A DNA stretch of 23,148 nucleotides from Zygnema cylindricum. Lineage: Eukaryota > Streptophyta > Zygnematophyceae > Zygnematales > Zygnemataceae. Shown here piece after piece: positions 1 through 10,886 of this stretch. The stretch covers positions 1-23,148 of the forward strand of contig JBBHKE010002244.1 of the NCBI GenBank assembly GCA_037447655.1, written 5' to 3'. The position numbers and the translations under genes were made by a program. Position 1 is the stretch's first letter. Every line of letters begins with the position of its first letter. The notes under the pieces are model-generated. The model saw only the letters and a program-made list of their open reading frames with translations. It ran no database searches and was not told the DNA's origin.

Positions 1-338
1 GCTCCCGGCTTTTCTTCTATTTCTTTCAATTTATCCCCTGTAAATAACTTTCTGTGATGAACCCTTAAGTGAGAGAGTGGACTCATCGACTTCCCTCTTG
101 CAACAGGCATATCACAATGATTGCAGAAAGCCTTGTCAGAATGCTTCCCACTATGTAAGACTTTAAAGTGATGCCAAACTTTAGAATTTACCCCTTTGGG
201 AACGACCTTTCTCGCATCCCTAAACTGATTTGCAATTTCTAATGAGTTTTCCATGTGTACAGTTTCCATATCTGGAAGTAGCTGGGTGTCATCATCCTCT
301 AAACCTTCCATGCTACCTCCTATCCCTTGGGAATCCAT
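1..338 (-). CDS. BED zinc-finger protein, probably hAT transposase N-terminus (partial)
   Basis: Reading the minus strand from the ATG at 338-336 gives 112 open codons to the window edge, so the protein is cut off. Residues ~54-101 form a BED-type zinc finger: an aromatic start (VWHHF), a CNHC Cys pair and a C-terminal LSHLRVHH segment with the His ligands. The N-terminal ~45 residues are acidic. BED fingers bind DNA and are typical of the N-terminus of hAT transposases and of ZBED genes domesticated from them. A hAT-like terminal repeat lies ~450 bp upstream on the same strand, which supports the transposase reading. The frame stays open upstream of the ATG to a likely splice acceptor at 361-362, so this may be an internal exon rather than the first. 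The catalytic RNase-H-like domain would lie outside the window. Confidence 0.72.
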   Translation of the reverse strand, partial: MDSQGIGGSMEGLEDDDTQLLPDMETVHMENSLEIANQFRDARKVVPKGVNSKVWHHFKVLHSGKHSDKAFCNHCDMPVARGKSMSPLSHLRVHHRKLFTGDKLKEIEEKPG

Positions 339-360
339 GGAGAAAGATAAAAGTTCTTGG

Positions 361-365
361 CTGAA

Positions 366-401
<36 letters not shown>
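361..401 (-). repeat. (GA)15 microsatellite doubling as splice-acceptor pyrimidine tract
   Basis: The plus strand carries an uninterrupted GA run at 371-401. Read on the minus strand it is a CT tract followed by TTCGTTTCAG, a good 3' splice site ending at 361. The BED-finger frame begins just after it. That splicing happens here is inferred from sequence only. Confidence 0.6.
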
Positions 402-404
<3 letters not shown>

Positions 405-652
405 ATTTTTTTTCGTCAGTTCAATCTTTTGACAAATTTACTGTGTTATTTTCGTACGTCAAGTTCTGTCCGTACTAAGAAATGAATTCTATGCAGTACG
501 GAATTAGTAATTTTTTTGCGGTTCCATTTTGCGGCGTTTACCGTGAAGTTACGGAGTAGAATTCACGTCGTACGTGGCGTCTCACGGTGCACAGAAATTT
601 TACTTTTCGGTAAAATTACATGTTATACAAAATAAAAAATTTAAAAAGTACT
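402..652. other. Non-coding sequence between hAT end and BED exon
   Basis: No supported frame. The stretch is AT-rich with several GTACG motifs. In the hAT model it is the transposon's promoter, leader and first-intron region. Confidence 0.4.
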
Positions 653-785
653 ACATATCGCGATAATTATCGCGATATTTTTTTGTTGGTCTCGATATGA
701 TATATCAAAGACTTTGACCAATCGATATTCGATATATCGAATATCAAAATTATCGCGATATGAAATTACCCGATACCCAACACTA
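653..785 (-). mobile_element. hAT-like 5' terminal/subterminal region with TATCGCGATA palindromes
   Basis: On the minus strand the block starts TAGTGTTGGGTATCGGG, which resembles the YAGTGTTGGG ends of many hAT elements. Inside it lie two perfect palindromes: 24 bp at 655-678 (core ATCGCGATAATTATCGCGAT) and 22 bp at 724-745 (GATATTC/GAATATC arms). Another TATCGCGATA lies at 751-760. Clustered short palindromes near hAT ends are commonly transposase-binding sites. If 785 is the terminus, the first 8 bp outside are CTGATTAT, a candidate half of an 8-bp target duplication. The matching end would lie beyond position 1, so this could not be tested. Confidence 0.55.
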
Positions 786-1029
786 CTGATTATAGACCCA
801 TTAGCAACAACTTGCTTCTTACATTTTTTCATAACTCTTGTTGCTTTTCATTTTTCTTTTTTAAGTTTGAACTTCTGAGGTAGACCAATATTGAACTCAT
901 CGACCTCAAACACTTTTTGGTTAAGATCGACACTATTTGGCAAGTTGGTCATACAATGGTTTAACTCAGTCGAACGAAAGCAAACCAAAACGAAGTTGTG
1001 GGTGAGCGATAGGGCCTCGTCGTTACACC

Positions 1030-2004
1030 GTGTATCGCAATTAAGGTAACATCAATTTAGTCTTGTTACTTTTTTTTTTAGTGAAGATTCTCTGTACTAC
1101 AATTTAGAGTGTTTCCATGTACAAAAACGAAGTCACTACTTAATTCTTGGCTGCTAAAAACCGTAGACAACCATAAAGCATGGTGTGGTTGTATAGGTCT
1201 TCATCACTTGGGATAAATTCTAGACGTCGACAAAACGAGCGACAATTGTAAACCTCTACAAATGTATGTTGTGAAACTCTTTTTGTCAACTTTTTGTGAC
1301 ATCGAAGGTTTAGGGTTTTTGACACTATGAAGTCATGTTCCCTAGTGAAAAAGTTTATGTCACTAATTTTAGACCTTTTCGCCATGGTTTCAAAATTCTG
1401 TTTTTTTTGTCTTTTATCACTAGATTTGCCATCAAAATACGCCTAAAGGTATTTAAGAAAAAAGAAAAAACTATTTCATTTCATACTAGCATTGTCGCAT
1501 TCCATTCCAAAGCGAGGGAGAGAAGAGCAACATAGGGAGAGGTAGTGGGATAGACGACGACGTAAACTTATGTGAAGGACCCATGAACGAACGTGGAGGT
1601 TTTAGACCCTTGCAAAATTTTTTCCGTACGTGCTCGTCGTTTTTTTGTTGTACATGCGTGTCGAACAGGAAAAAAATCATCCTGTACTCTCACTCGTGCC
1701 AAAAAACTTCAAAAACGTGTCACGTGTGCGATAACATTTTCTTATTTGTTGTTCCGGTGTTACTTTTAATAGAATCACCTCGCGAGTCGATTTTAGGTGA
1801 AGTTAAAGGATGAGCTGGAATGACATGGTTGTGGGTCGAGAAGAGCAAGATGACAAGTTGGAGTACATTCTAAGTTTCAAGAACACGCAAATTGTACCGT
1901 GATTTTTACCTATTTTTGGTGCGGTAGAAGATTCGTTTGTTGCATGCTCAATTTTGGAGGAAAAGACTTAAAAAAACCCTAACTTAACACATTATAACAT
2001 ACCC
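1030..2004 (+). mobile_element. F1 element copy a (degenerate, non-autonomous)
   Basis: This copy is recognised by alignment to the cleaner copy at 12249-13155. Shared in order are TTAGTCTTGTTACTTT, TTTTAGTGAAGATTCTC, the CGCCATGGTTTC segment near 1380, a TCGCGA-centred palindrome at 1773-1792, and the 3' part AACTTAACACATTATAACATACCC ending at 2004 (compare the F1 end with CATGGGGACACACCC). No transposase frame is present; the short open frames are not conserved in phase among copies. The left edge is approximate because the terminus is diverged. Confidence 0.55.
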
Positions 2005-2758
2005 TTAGTGTTAATAATTTTTTCGCCACCTAACACATCTTTTCACTTGTCACATTTGCGAGATTCTTAGACGGACGGTTGCAATTGGAGATTGTCACCT
2101 TTTGATTGGCGATCTCCGATCGAAAGTTGGATATGTGTGCACTAAAAAATGTTTTAAGTATAAAAAAAACATCAACACTATAATCGTGGTAAACGGTGTA
2201 CGTGGCTAATCGTTATTAATGTTAATGACACTAATTTTGTCACGGCTTTTTTCGACCAAAAATCATAATTGGTGTTGTTAACATTAAAATAGAATTAACG
2301 TTGTCGTGGAATTTTTTTTTTTAGTGTTAACCACTTTATATTATGTTCATCGAAATTAGTTTTATTTATGACAAGTTTGTTTCCCTAAGTACACTCCACG
2401 ACATCTCATTTCTACAAAAGTGAGTTTCGCATGTAAATTAAAGTTATCCTCGATAAAGAACATTACAAACTATAAATCATAAAATAAAGTAAAGAAACCA
2501 AAAATAATGTTAAATTTTACTCTAATTTACATGTTTTGTACGATTTACAAACCCCACAAGTAAGTATCATGGTGAATGCTCTCATGGTAGTACACTTGCA
2601 CTTGAAGTAGTATTGATGACACGTGAGCTTAGACGCTACAAAGTAGACATACAAATTGGCAGTAAGTGCCGATTTAATGTTAATGTTATTGTTTTTTCAT
2701 ACACAAAAACGCAAAATGGCGTTATTAACACTAAATTAGCAATTACTCTAAAATAATT
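2005..2758. other. AT-rich region with a probable F2 MITE remnant
   Basis: No supported gene. Near 2200 the sequence GTACGTGGCTAATCGTTATT resembles the outer end of the F2 MITEs (TA then CACCGCGAATCGTTATTAG), and inverted ATTAACAC-type motifs recur at 2723-2735. A precise element could not be delimited. Confidence 0.3.
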
Positions 2759-3102
2759 TTAACACTTAGGGTGAAGTTCCATCAGACGTTTCTGTAATCG
2801 TACAACCAGCTCTACTGACCGGGTCGATGGAGTCGATGTTCCATCACAAAGAGCCTGTAAACCACGTGTTCTAAATTGAATGGCGCCACGCAAGCTACGA
2901 TCCGATATTAAATATCTTTCAAATTTTTAGCACCGACAAACTTAACTTCAAATCTTCTTTTGTGTACCATGTACTTGCGTACGAAATCATCATACGATAG
3001 AACTTTTATACTTTTTGCAGACGCCCGTCTTTCCGCCAACTCATTTTGTTTATGTTGTCGAACATAACGAAAGTCCTTTGTGAGAAGTAGTGTAACGAAC
3101 AA
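2759..3102 (-). pseudogene. Decayed protein-coding fragment, possible SAP-like motif
   Basis: Two minus-strand frames in tandem look protein-like and would join by one frameshift near 2920. The first (3102-2908) encodes ~64 residues rich in charged and aromatic amino acids, including SIKVLSYDDFVRKYMVHKRR. The second is open for ~55 codons to the TAA at 2761-2759 and reads RTRGLQALCDGTSTPSTRSV followed by ELVVRLQKRLMELHPKC. That last part resembles the shape of a SAP DNA-binding motif (RGL, a glycine turn, then ELVxRL), but this is pattern matching without a search. The frameshift and absence of a full domain suggest a broken gene or transposon remnant. The parent family is not recognised. Confidence 0.3.
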
Positions 3103-3556
3103 CCGAAAATAACGTGACGAAGGAATGATACGAAATTACATCTTTATTTTCGGTTGTATTTTGGAAAGCACGTGTCATGTGCAAATCTTGTGATTTTTCG
3201 TTGGTTGTGCACCATGACACGTAGCTTAATCGTCCAACGTGTCACGACTTTTTCTTTTCTGTATCTGTCAACCCACCTCGAGCACCCACCTCCTCGAGGT
3301 GGGTTGACAGTTATAGAGAAAAATGAAGTGACCGCCTCGCGGATGAACATCCGACGGTCAGTATTACCTCCTAGACCTTCGGAGAGTATGAGCAAGATTC
3401 TCTCTAATGTTGTTTTTCGTATAAAAACAAAATGAGCGGTACGGTTTAGTACGGATAGTCGCGGATTTCTGTAAACTACCCCACTTTTCGTCTGATGGAA
3501 TGTTACCCTCATAACGATTAGCTGTGTAATTTTCCCGCCTTTGTAGTGTGCAACAG
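3103..3556. other. Inverted-repeat-rich non-coding region
   Basis: No supported gene. It contains the perfect hairpin at 3265-3310 and a shorter inverted pair, ACGTGTCATG at 3170-3179 and CATGACACGT at 3213-3222. The short open frames on both strands lie across these inverted repeats and are not credible as genes. Confidence 0.4.
3265..3310. repeat. Perfect hairpin, 18-bp arms and 10-bp loop
   Basis: The left arm CTGTCAACCCACCTCGAG (3265-3282) is exactly reverse-complementary to 3293-3310. The loop is 3283-3292. The CACCTCGAG/CTCGAGGTG core resembles the F1 internal palindrome, so it may derive from an F1 copy. Confidence 0.85.
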
Positions 3557-3564
3557 AGGTCGCA

Positions 3565-4095
3565 AACTGTCAACCGAAACCGTGACCGACCGTTAACCGA
3601 CCGCCCGCCGCGGATCCGGAACGGATTTTATTGCTAAATTTTGGGGGCCGGGCGGTCGCGGTCGGTTGATTCACCGGAAAAAAAAAAAGTCGGTTACGGT
3701 CGGTCAAGCAAAAAACAAAAAATAATGAAAACTTTGTACTCTCCATACAATCCAACATTATTGTACTTTGTAGTCTTTGGTATCGTGGAAGTAGGTGACA
3801 TCATGATTAGCGTCGCAAATCCGACACGGTAGTAACACTTCATTTCGCAAATCTTAGGGAACGCGACAAATCGTAATTATTGGCTTATTCATAAGTCGTG
3901 AAAAACTAAGATTTTTTTTTGTACTTTTTCGGTTACGGACGGGTACGGTTAGTCGCGAGAAATCGAGTTTCGGTTAACTTTTTTTTTCGTAAACGCCGGT
4001 CGGTTAACGGCTATCAATTTTGGAGCGTGACATAACCCGATAGGGCGTCGGTTACTCAGATTTTGAAAAAAAAAACGGTCGGTTTCGGTTATGTA
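3565..4095. repeat. Cluster of CGGTCGGTT / CGGTTA motifs, partly inverted
   Basis: GACCGACCG, AACCGACCGCCCG and CGGGCGGTCGCGGTCGGTTG form inverted arms at about 3570-3670. Further CGGTTACGG, CGGTCGGTTAACGG and CGGTTTCGGTTATG variants follow to 4095. Unit B has the same array at about 7625-8160. Such motif clusters often mark subterminal regions of DNA transposons. Confidence 0.6.
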
Positions 4096-5317
4096 AAATT
4101 TTGACTATTGCTACCTCTGGTGTGCACCCGGCAAAATAATAACCGGTAATATTGGTCATACCTTATTTGATGTGTACAGTACTCTGTCAAACCTCTCAAG
4201 CACAAATGATGATTCACCGGATCACGAGGGCGTACGATGCGTACTGGCCCGGATCTCCGGGGAAATGTTTCAAAATGTTTAAAATACGAAATCCTACAAA
4301 AGTACAGAAAAGATTGGCTTTATCGTACGGACTGCAATGCGGATAGGTCGATTCAAAATTTGTGCACGGTACCGTACAGTGTAGCTTGCTTCATTGCTGT
4401 AGCTAAACTGAATTGACCGACGACGTTACGGTGAACGAAAGAAACAAAATATCGTAGATTTGACGGTCAATATAAACCCGAAGTGAACCACAGTGATTAT
4501 TAGCTGACGTAAGCTCTCCGGTTTTGGGATTGATCGTTCCCGACAAGGAGAAAGACAAAAATAAGGTAAGCGATAAGAACGGCCACGGATCTGCGGAAAA
4601 AGAGCTGTACACTGGGACAGAACAAACCAAATGTATTTTAGGTAAATACGACAAAGGTGAAGATTCTGTACCTAACAGATTTAGAGCAAATGGGCGCAGG
4701 TGGACCAATTGAACCAAGCTTCACACCAAAGCTTATTACCGGCATTCGCACGAAACTTCTATGATAAGTAACTGATAAATCCCAAAATTCGTACCATGAC
4801 CTTGAAAAAAAAAACATATATCCCACTGGCAGGTTTATAACATTTTGGCGTGTAGCATAAGCAGACAGATTTGCCGGTTATATGTGTCAAAACACGACAG
4901 CTGCAGTTTCTCATCGGAAGTCGTGTCCGACATGCAGGTTTTCGGAATTATTCTTGACGATAGATACACCTCCATAGCGACACGTGCTTCGCTAGAAGTA
5001 CAAGTATGCCACAGAGGTGTGGTACGGAGTCTCTAGGTCACGATACGAAACTTAGATCAGGCTCGGATCCTCATGATGTGTCAGATGCCGTCAAAACGAT
5101 GCTGACCTCCAAACAACATACCGTACATGTTTTAATCATATCATATGGGATTAATGCTAGCGGCACATTGGCCCAATTTGCCTGTCAGCAAACAGTCGTT
5201 TCAATAAAAGTTATGACCCGCAAATGCTCAATGATTGAGATAGCCACGCGCAATCTGGCAGAATTTTAAAAGGAAAAAAAAAGAAAAACCAGACACTGTG
5301 TATATTTTATTAATTTA

Positions 5318-6257
5318 GGGAGCTTTCACATGTAACCGAAACTTAGTCTTGGTACTTTGTTTTTTAGCGAAAAGTTTCCGTACTACTTTCACAGCGTTCC
5401 GTTATAACGCAATGAAATCGTTCCTTTAAATTGTGACGGATGTAGACATGGGTATAATTTGTGACGGTTGTAGACGACTACAAAACTTGCGACTTGTGAT
5501 GACGTTTACAAAATAGCGACCGTTGTATACGTCTAGTTTCTTGTGACATTGTAGATGTTTAAGGTTTGTGACATTGTGACGTCATGCTCACTTATGATAG
5601 CGTCGACCTCACCAATTCCAAAGCTTTTTGCCATGGTTTCCCAATTTTGTTTTTTCGTCCTTTCTCACTCTATGTGCCATAAAAACACGCCCAAAGACAG
5701 TAAAAATAATTTTTTTTTAGAGATCTTTCATTTGATATCAGTATTGGTGTTTTCCATTGCAATAATTGTGAGATAGACACGGTAGTGGGAGAGGGAGAGA
5801 GAGAGGGGAGCCTTCACAGAATTCGCTTTTGCGAAATGGCGTCCGTTGGTCAAGACCCCTCCATGGCACATGCAAAAAAAAAAAAGTCCGCGGAAAAAAG
5901 TACGCACATGTTGTAAACGTGCAGTGGTTTTTTCTTTTTGGTAGTCCACGCAAAAAAGTTTTCAAAGAGCTTCGACGCGTGTCACAACGTCTCCCTATTC
6001 GTTCACTTGATGAAACTTTAGTTAAAACCACCTCGCGAGGTGATTTGAGTATAAGTTTGAAGATGAGCTGGAGTGACGTGAAAGTGGGTCGAAACGCGCT
6101 AAACGACAAACTACAGTACATTTCAAGTTTCAAAGTGACGCAAGTTGCAACGTGGTAATTTCATTTTTTTGGTACAGCTGCTGATTTTCTAGTTGCGGGA
6201 TAAATTTTGGTGGAAAACGACAAAAAAAATCCTTACTTTGTCACATGGGTAAGTGCC
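5318..6257 (+). mobile_element. F1 element copy b (inside unit A)
   Basis: The left end GGAGCTTTCACATG (about 5319) and the right end CATGGGTAAGTGCCC (6243-6257) correspond to the F1 termini. Inside are AACTTAGTCTTGGTACTTTG, a subterminal array of TGTGAC and TGTAGACG motifs (5430-5580), and the 14-bp palindrome CACCTCGCGAGGTG at 6029-6042. There is no coding capacity for a transposase, so it would be mobilised in trans. Confidence 0.7.
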
Positions 6258-6680
6258 CTTATACACATGTATAGACACATCAAATTTCCCGCATAGTTTT
6301 TGACGAAATATTATTTTTATCGATAGAAGGAAACTGGTTCGCCCAAATGTAGGAATTGCCGAAATGAATCCAGCAAAAAAATAAAATGACGCGCAAAACA
6401 TGCGTGTAGCAATAATTCACACGTATTTTTGACCTTCCGGTTAGGTTTTTTGTTTTGTGTGTAAATGACCACGTGGCAAATTGTATCCGTACATAGTTTT
6501 GACCCTTTTCCTGCAGGGCCAATCAATCGAGTCTTTACGAAACGCAAATTTGCCCAATAGGCTCCAACCCTAATTCTGCATTAAAACTAACGGCTGGTCA
6601 TTTTCATCTGCCAAACGCTTACTTTAACAGTTTAAATCGACGCAAACTGTTAGCGGCCAGTTTGAGGTCGTTTGCAGCCA
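6258..6680. other. Unit A right part, no gene seen
   Basis: Non-coding; duplicated at 10279-10701. It contains the inverted pair TAACAGTTT (6625-6633) and AAACTGTTA (6644-6652) just before the C-rich tract. Confidence 0.4.
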
Positions 6681-6711
6681 CCCCCCCCACCCCCCCCCTC
6701 CCCCCCCCCCC
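6681..6711 (+). repeat. Interrupted poly(C) tract, unit A
   Basis: C8-A-C9-T-C12. The corresponding tract in unit B is pure. Proline-rich open frames here are artefacts of the tract. Confidence 0.95.
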
Positions 6712-6938
6712 GTAGTGGAGTATCTTTCACGTATCCAAAGCAGATGCGCAATGATTATTTTTGTCGGCAGCAAAACCATTCATTTTGTTTACGCGGCTAT
6801 CCGTCGCCTAATCATGGCATTTTTCGGTCCAAAATGTCGGGCGTAAGCACGATAAACCGATAGTATCGGTGTGCCCAAGTAACCGATACTTTGAAGTAAT
6901 ACAGTATTTCGTATTTTAGTGAAGATTCTCCGTATTAC

Positions 6939-7608
6939 AAGAGATGGTGAGATCCATGATTCACAGATCCGGTCGCAAAATTTAACTTTTGGGAGAGGCC
7001 ATTCTTTGAAAGGATCGATATTATATCACATTGTTCACTAACAGTAAGTATGGCAATAGAAGCATTCAGATTACAAAACATTGAATCAACATTGAAGAGA
7101 CATTCAGTAAAAATTCTCACATTAATAAAAACCGAAATTACAATTTCTCTTCTATCTTCTTTATCTCAACTATTCCTCCATTTAATCCTCCAATTGATTA
7201 TTGATTTATGATACACAAGTCCATAGTATCCCTTGAATAACACACTAGCCTGGGCGCGGCACGTGTAAGCATGCACCGCCGAAAATCTCTAAGAATCTGC
7301 CACCTGTCTGCAGATTACCCTAGAACACTTTAATTTTCACTAAGGAATTGAAACATTACAAAACGACAAGCCAAAACTAAAGTACTAAACAAAATCTAAA
7401 GTAATATCTTACTATGTTAGACGTACGACAATTCTAGACGCGAAACAAAACGACAAATGTAACCGCGAAACAAACATACTAGTACTTTATCGAAAAACGT
7501 TTGTGAATGTACTTTCAATACATTTTCGAAAGTACAGTGCTTCGCAAAATCAGACCGATCCTACGCGTGTACAATTCTTTCAATGAATCGTAACATTCAC
7601 CCTGTCAA
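6939..7608. other. Spacer between the duplicated units
   Basis: About 670 bp of single-copy AT-rich sequence with no supported gene, RNA or terminal repeat. A 61-codon minus-strand frame near its left end crosses the unit A boundary and has no recognisable motif. Confidence 0.5.
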
Positions 7609-9357
7609 AGGTCGCAAACGGTCAACTGAAACCGTGACCGACCGTGAACCGACCGCCCGTGCTGGATGTGAAACGGATTCGGTTGCCAAATTTTGGGGGC
7701 CGGGCGGTAGCGGTCGGTCGGGGTCGGTCAATTTTCACCAAAAAATAAATAAAATCGGTTATGGTCGGTCAAGCAAAAAACACAAAAAATGAAACTTTTG
7801 TACCTGTCCATACAATCCAACATCATTGTACTTTGTACTCTTTGGTATCGTAGAAGTACGTGACATCATGATTAGCGTCGCAAATCTGACACGGTAGTAA
7901 CATTTCATTTGGCAAATCTTAGGGAACGCGACAAATCGTAATTATTGGCTTATTCATAAGTCGTGAAAAACTAAGATTTTTTTTTGTACTTTTTCGGTTA
8001 CGGGCGGGTACGGTTAGTCGCGAGAAATCGAGTTTCGGTTAACTTTTTTTTTCGTAAACGCCGGTCGGTTAACGGCTATCAATTTTGGAGCGTGACATAA
8101 CCCGATAGGGCGTCGGTTACTCAGATTTTGAAAAAAAAAACGGTCGGTTTCGGTTATGTAAAATTTTGACTATTGCTACCTCTGGTGTGCACCCGGCAAA
8201 ATAATAACCGGTAATATTGGTCATACCTTATTTGATGTGTACAGTACTCTGTCAAACCTCTCAAGCACAAATGATGATTCACCGGATCACGAGGGCGTAC
8301 GATGCGTACTGGCCCGGATCTCCGGGGAAATGTTTCAAAATGTTTAAAATACGAAATCCTACAAAAGTACAGAAAAGATTGGCTTTATCGTACGGACTGC
8401 AATGCGGATAGGTCGATTCAAAATTTGTGCACGGTACCGTACAGTGTAGCTTGCTTCATTGCTGTAGCTAAACTGAATTGACCGACGACGTTACGGTGAA
8501 CGAAAGAAACAAAATATCGTAGATTTGACGGTCAATATAAACCCGAAGTGAACCACAGTGATTATTAGCTGACGTAAGCTCTCCGGTTTTGGGATTGATC
8601 GTTCCCGACAAGGAGAAAGACAAAAATAAGGTAAGCGATAAGAACGGCCACGGATCTGCGGAAAAAGAGCTGTACACTGGGACAGAACAAACCAAATGTA
8701 TTTTAGGTAAATACGACAAAGGTGAAGATTCTGTACCTAACAGATTTAGAGCAAATGGGCGCAGGTGGACCAATTGAACCAAGCTTCACACCAAAGCTTA
8801 TTACCGGCATTCGCACGAAACTTCTATGATAAGTAACTGATAAATCCCAAAATTCGTACCATGACCTTGAAAAAAAAAACATATATCCCACTGGCAGGTT
8901 TATAACATTTTGGCGTGTAGCATAAGCAGACAGATTTGCCGGTTATATGTGTCAAAACACGACAGCTGCAGTTTCTCATCGGAAGTCGTGTCCGACATGC
9001 AGGTTTTCGGAATTATTCTTGACGATAGATACACCTCCATAGCGACACGTGCTTCGCTAGAAGTACAAGTATGCCACAGAGGTGTGGTACGGAGTCTCTA
9101 GGTCACGATACGAAACTTAGATCAGGCTCGGATCCTCATGATGTGTCAGATGCCGTCAAAACGATGCTGACCTCCAAACAACATACCGTACATGTTTTAA
9201 TCATATCATATGGGATTAATGCTAGCGGCACATTGGCCCAATTTGCCTGTCAGCAAACAGTCGTTTCAATGTTGGACCCGCAACAATGATTAGATGTTTT
9301 AATCTGGGTAGAATTTTAAAAAGGAAAAAAAAAAGAAAACCATCACCAAAAGAATTT

Positions 9358-10278
9358 AGGAGCTTTAAACCGAAACTTGGTCTTACACTTTTGTTTTTAG
9401 CGAAAAGTTTGTATCTATTTCACAGCGTTCCGTTATAACCAATGAAATCGTCTTAAATTGGACGATGTAGACATGGGGTAATGTGACGGTTGTAGACGAC
9501 TACAAAACTTGCGACTTGTGATGACGTTTACAAAATAGCGACCGTTGTATACGTCTAGTTTCTTGTGACATTGTAGATGTTTAAGGTTTGTGACATTGTG
9601 ACGTCATGCTCACTTATGATAGCGTCGACCTCACCAATTCCAAAGCTTTTTGCCATGGTTTCCCAATTTTGTTTTTTCGTCCTTTCTCACTCTATGTGCC
9701 ATAAAAACACGCCCAAAGACAGTAAAAATAATTTTTTTTTAGAGATCTTTCATTTGATATCAGTATTGGTGTTTTCCATTGCAATAATTGTGAGATAGAC
9801 ACGGTAGTGGGAGAGGGAGAGAGAGAGGGGAGCCTTCACAGAATTCGCTTTTGCGAAATGGCGTCCGTTGGTCAAGACCCCTCCATGGCACATGCAAAAA
9901 AAAAAAGTCCGCGGAAAAAAGTACGCACATGTTGTAAACGTGCAGTGGTTTTTTCTTTTTGGTAGTCCACGCAAAAAAGTTTTCAAAGAGCTTCGACGCG
10001 TGTCACAACGTCTCCCTATTCGTTCACTTGATGAAACTTTAGTTAAAACCACCTCGCGAGGTGATTTGAGTATAAGTTTGAAGATGAGCTGGAGTGACGT
10101 GAAAGTGGGTCGAAACGCGCTAAACGACAAACTACAGTACATTTCAAGTTTCAAAGTGACGCAAGTTGCAACGTGGTAATTTCATTTTTTTGGTACAGCT
10201 GCTGATTTTCTAGTTGCGGGATAAATTTTGGTGGAAAACGACAAAAAAAATCCTTACTTTGTCACATGGGTAAGTGCC
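9358..10278 (+). mobile_element. F1 element copy c (inside unit B)
   Basis: Counterpart of copy b. The right end is CATGGGTAAGTGCCC (10264-10278) and the palindrome CACCTCGCGAGGTG lies at 10050-10063. Its left ~120 bp falls in the divergent island and lacks the CATG of the left terminus. Confidence 0.7.
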
Positions 10279-10701
10279 CTTATACACATGTATAGACACA
10301 TCAAATTTCCCGCATAGTTTTTGACGAAATATTATTTTTATCGATAGAAGGAAACTGGTTCGCCCAAATGTAGGAATTGCCGAAATGAATCCAGCAAAAA
10401 AATAAAATGACGCGCAAAACATGCGTGTAGCAATAATTCACACGTATTTTTGACCTTCCGGTTAGGTTTTTTGTTTTGTGTGTAAATGACCACGTGGCAA
10501 ATTGTATCCGTACATAGTTTTGACCCTTTTCCTGCAGGGCCAATCAATCGAGTCTTTACGAAACGCAAATTTGCCCAATAGGCTCCAACCCTAATTCTGC
10601 ATTAAAACTAACGGCTGGTCATTTTCATCTGCCAAACGCTTACTTTAACAGTTTAAATCCACGCAAACTGTTAGCGGCCAGTTTGAGGTCGTTTGCAGCC
10701 A

Positions 10702-10730
10702 CCCCCCCCCCCCCCCCCCCCCCCCCCCCC
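10702..10730 (+). repeat. Pure poly(C) tract, 29 bp
   Basis: Uninterrupted C29 in unit B, versus an interrupted tract in unit A. The complementary strand is a G29 run. Confidence 0.95.
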
Positions 10731-10886
10731 GTAGTGGAGTATCTTTCACGTATCCAAAGCAGATGCGCAATGATTATTTTTGTCGGCAGCAAAACCATTC
10801 ATTTTGTTTACGCGGCTATCCGTCGCCTAATCATGGCATTTTTCGGTCCAAAATGTCGGGCGTAAGCACGATAAACCGATAGTATC

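Larger units (their letters stand above)
3557..6938 (+). repeat. Large direct duplication, unit A
   Basis: This 3382-bp block recurs at 7609-10957 in the same orientation. The first ~200 bp is clearly diverged between the two units. From about 3770 onward the units are almost identical, apart from a bounded island at 5206-5460. The block contains a CGGTCGGTT-rich left part, a middle part of unknown origin (about 4150-5200) with only short frames, a complete F1 copy, a C-rich tract and the left end of another F1 copy, within which the homology stops. Open frames shared by the units reflect recent duplication, not selection. No transposase or reverse transcriptase motif was found. Confidence 0.9.

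Noticed and set aside
1306-1320. TTTAGGG-like plant telomere sequence inside F1
   Set aside because: It is a single occurrence per F1 copy and not tandem, so it is part of the transposon rather than an interstitial telomere.
4152-5269. Several 62-104 codon frames repeated in units A and B
   Set aside because: Identity reflects duplication, not selection. No domain was recognised. A good donor-like AAG|GTAAGC at 4563-4568 was noted, but no partner exon could be supported.
5738-6133. 131-134 codon minus-strand frame in F1 copies b and c
   Set aside because: It is shared only because units A and B are recent duplicates; other F1 copies do not keep the frame, and it crosses the palindrome and GA-rich runs.
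6672-6863. Proline-rich frame
   Set aside because: It starts in the poly(C) tract and has no recognisable domain.
6935-7345. Possible solo LTR in the spacer on the minus strand
   Set aside because: The AT-rich sequence with TG...CA candidates has no matching second copy, target duplication or primer-binding site.
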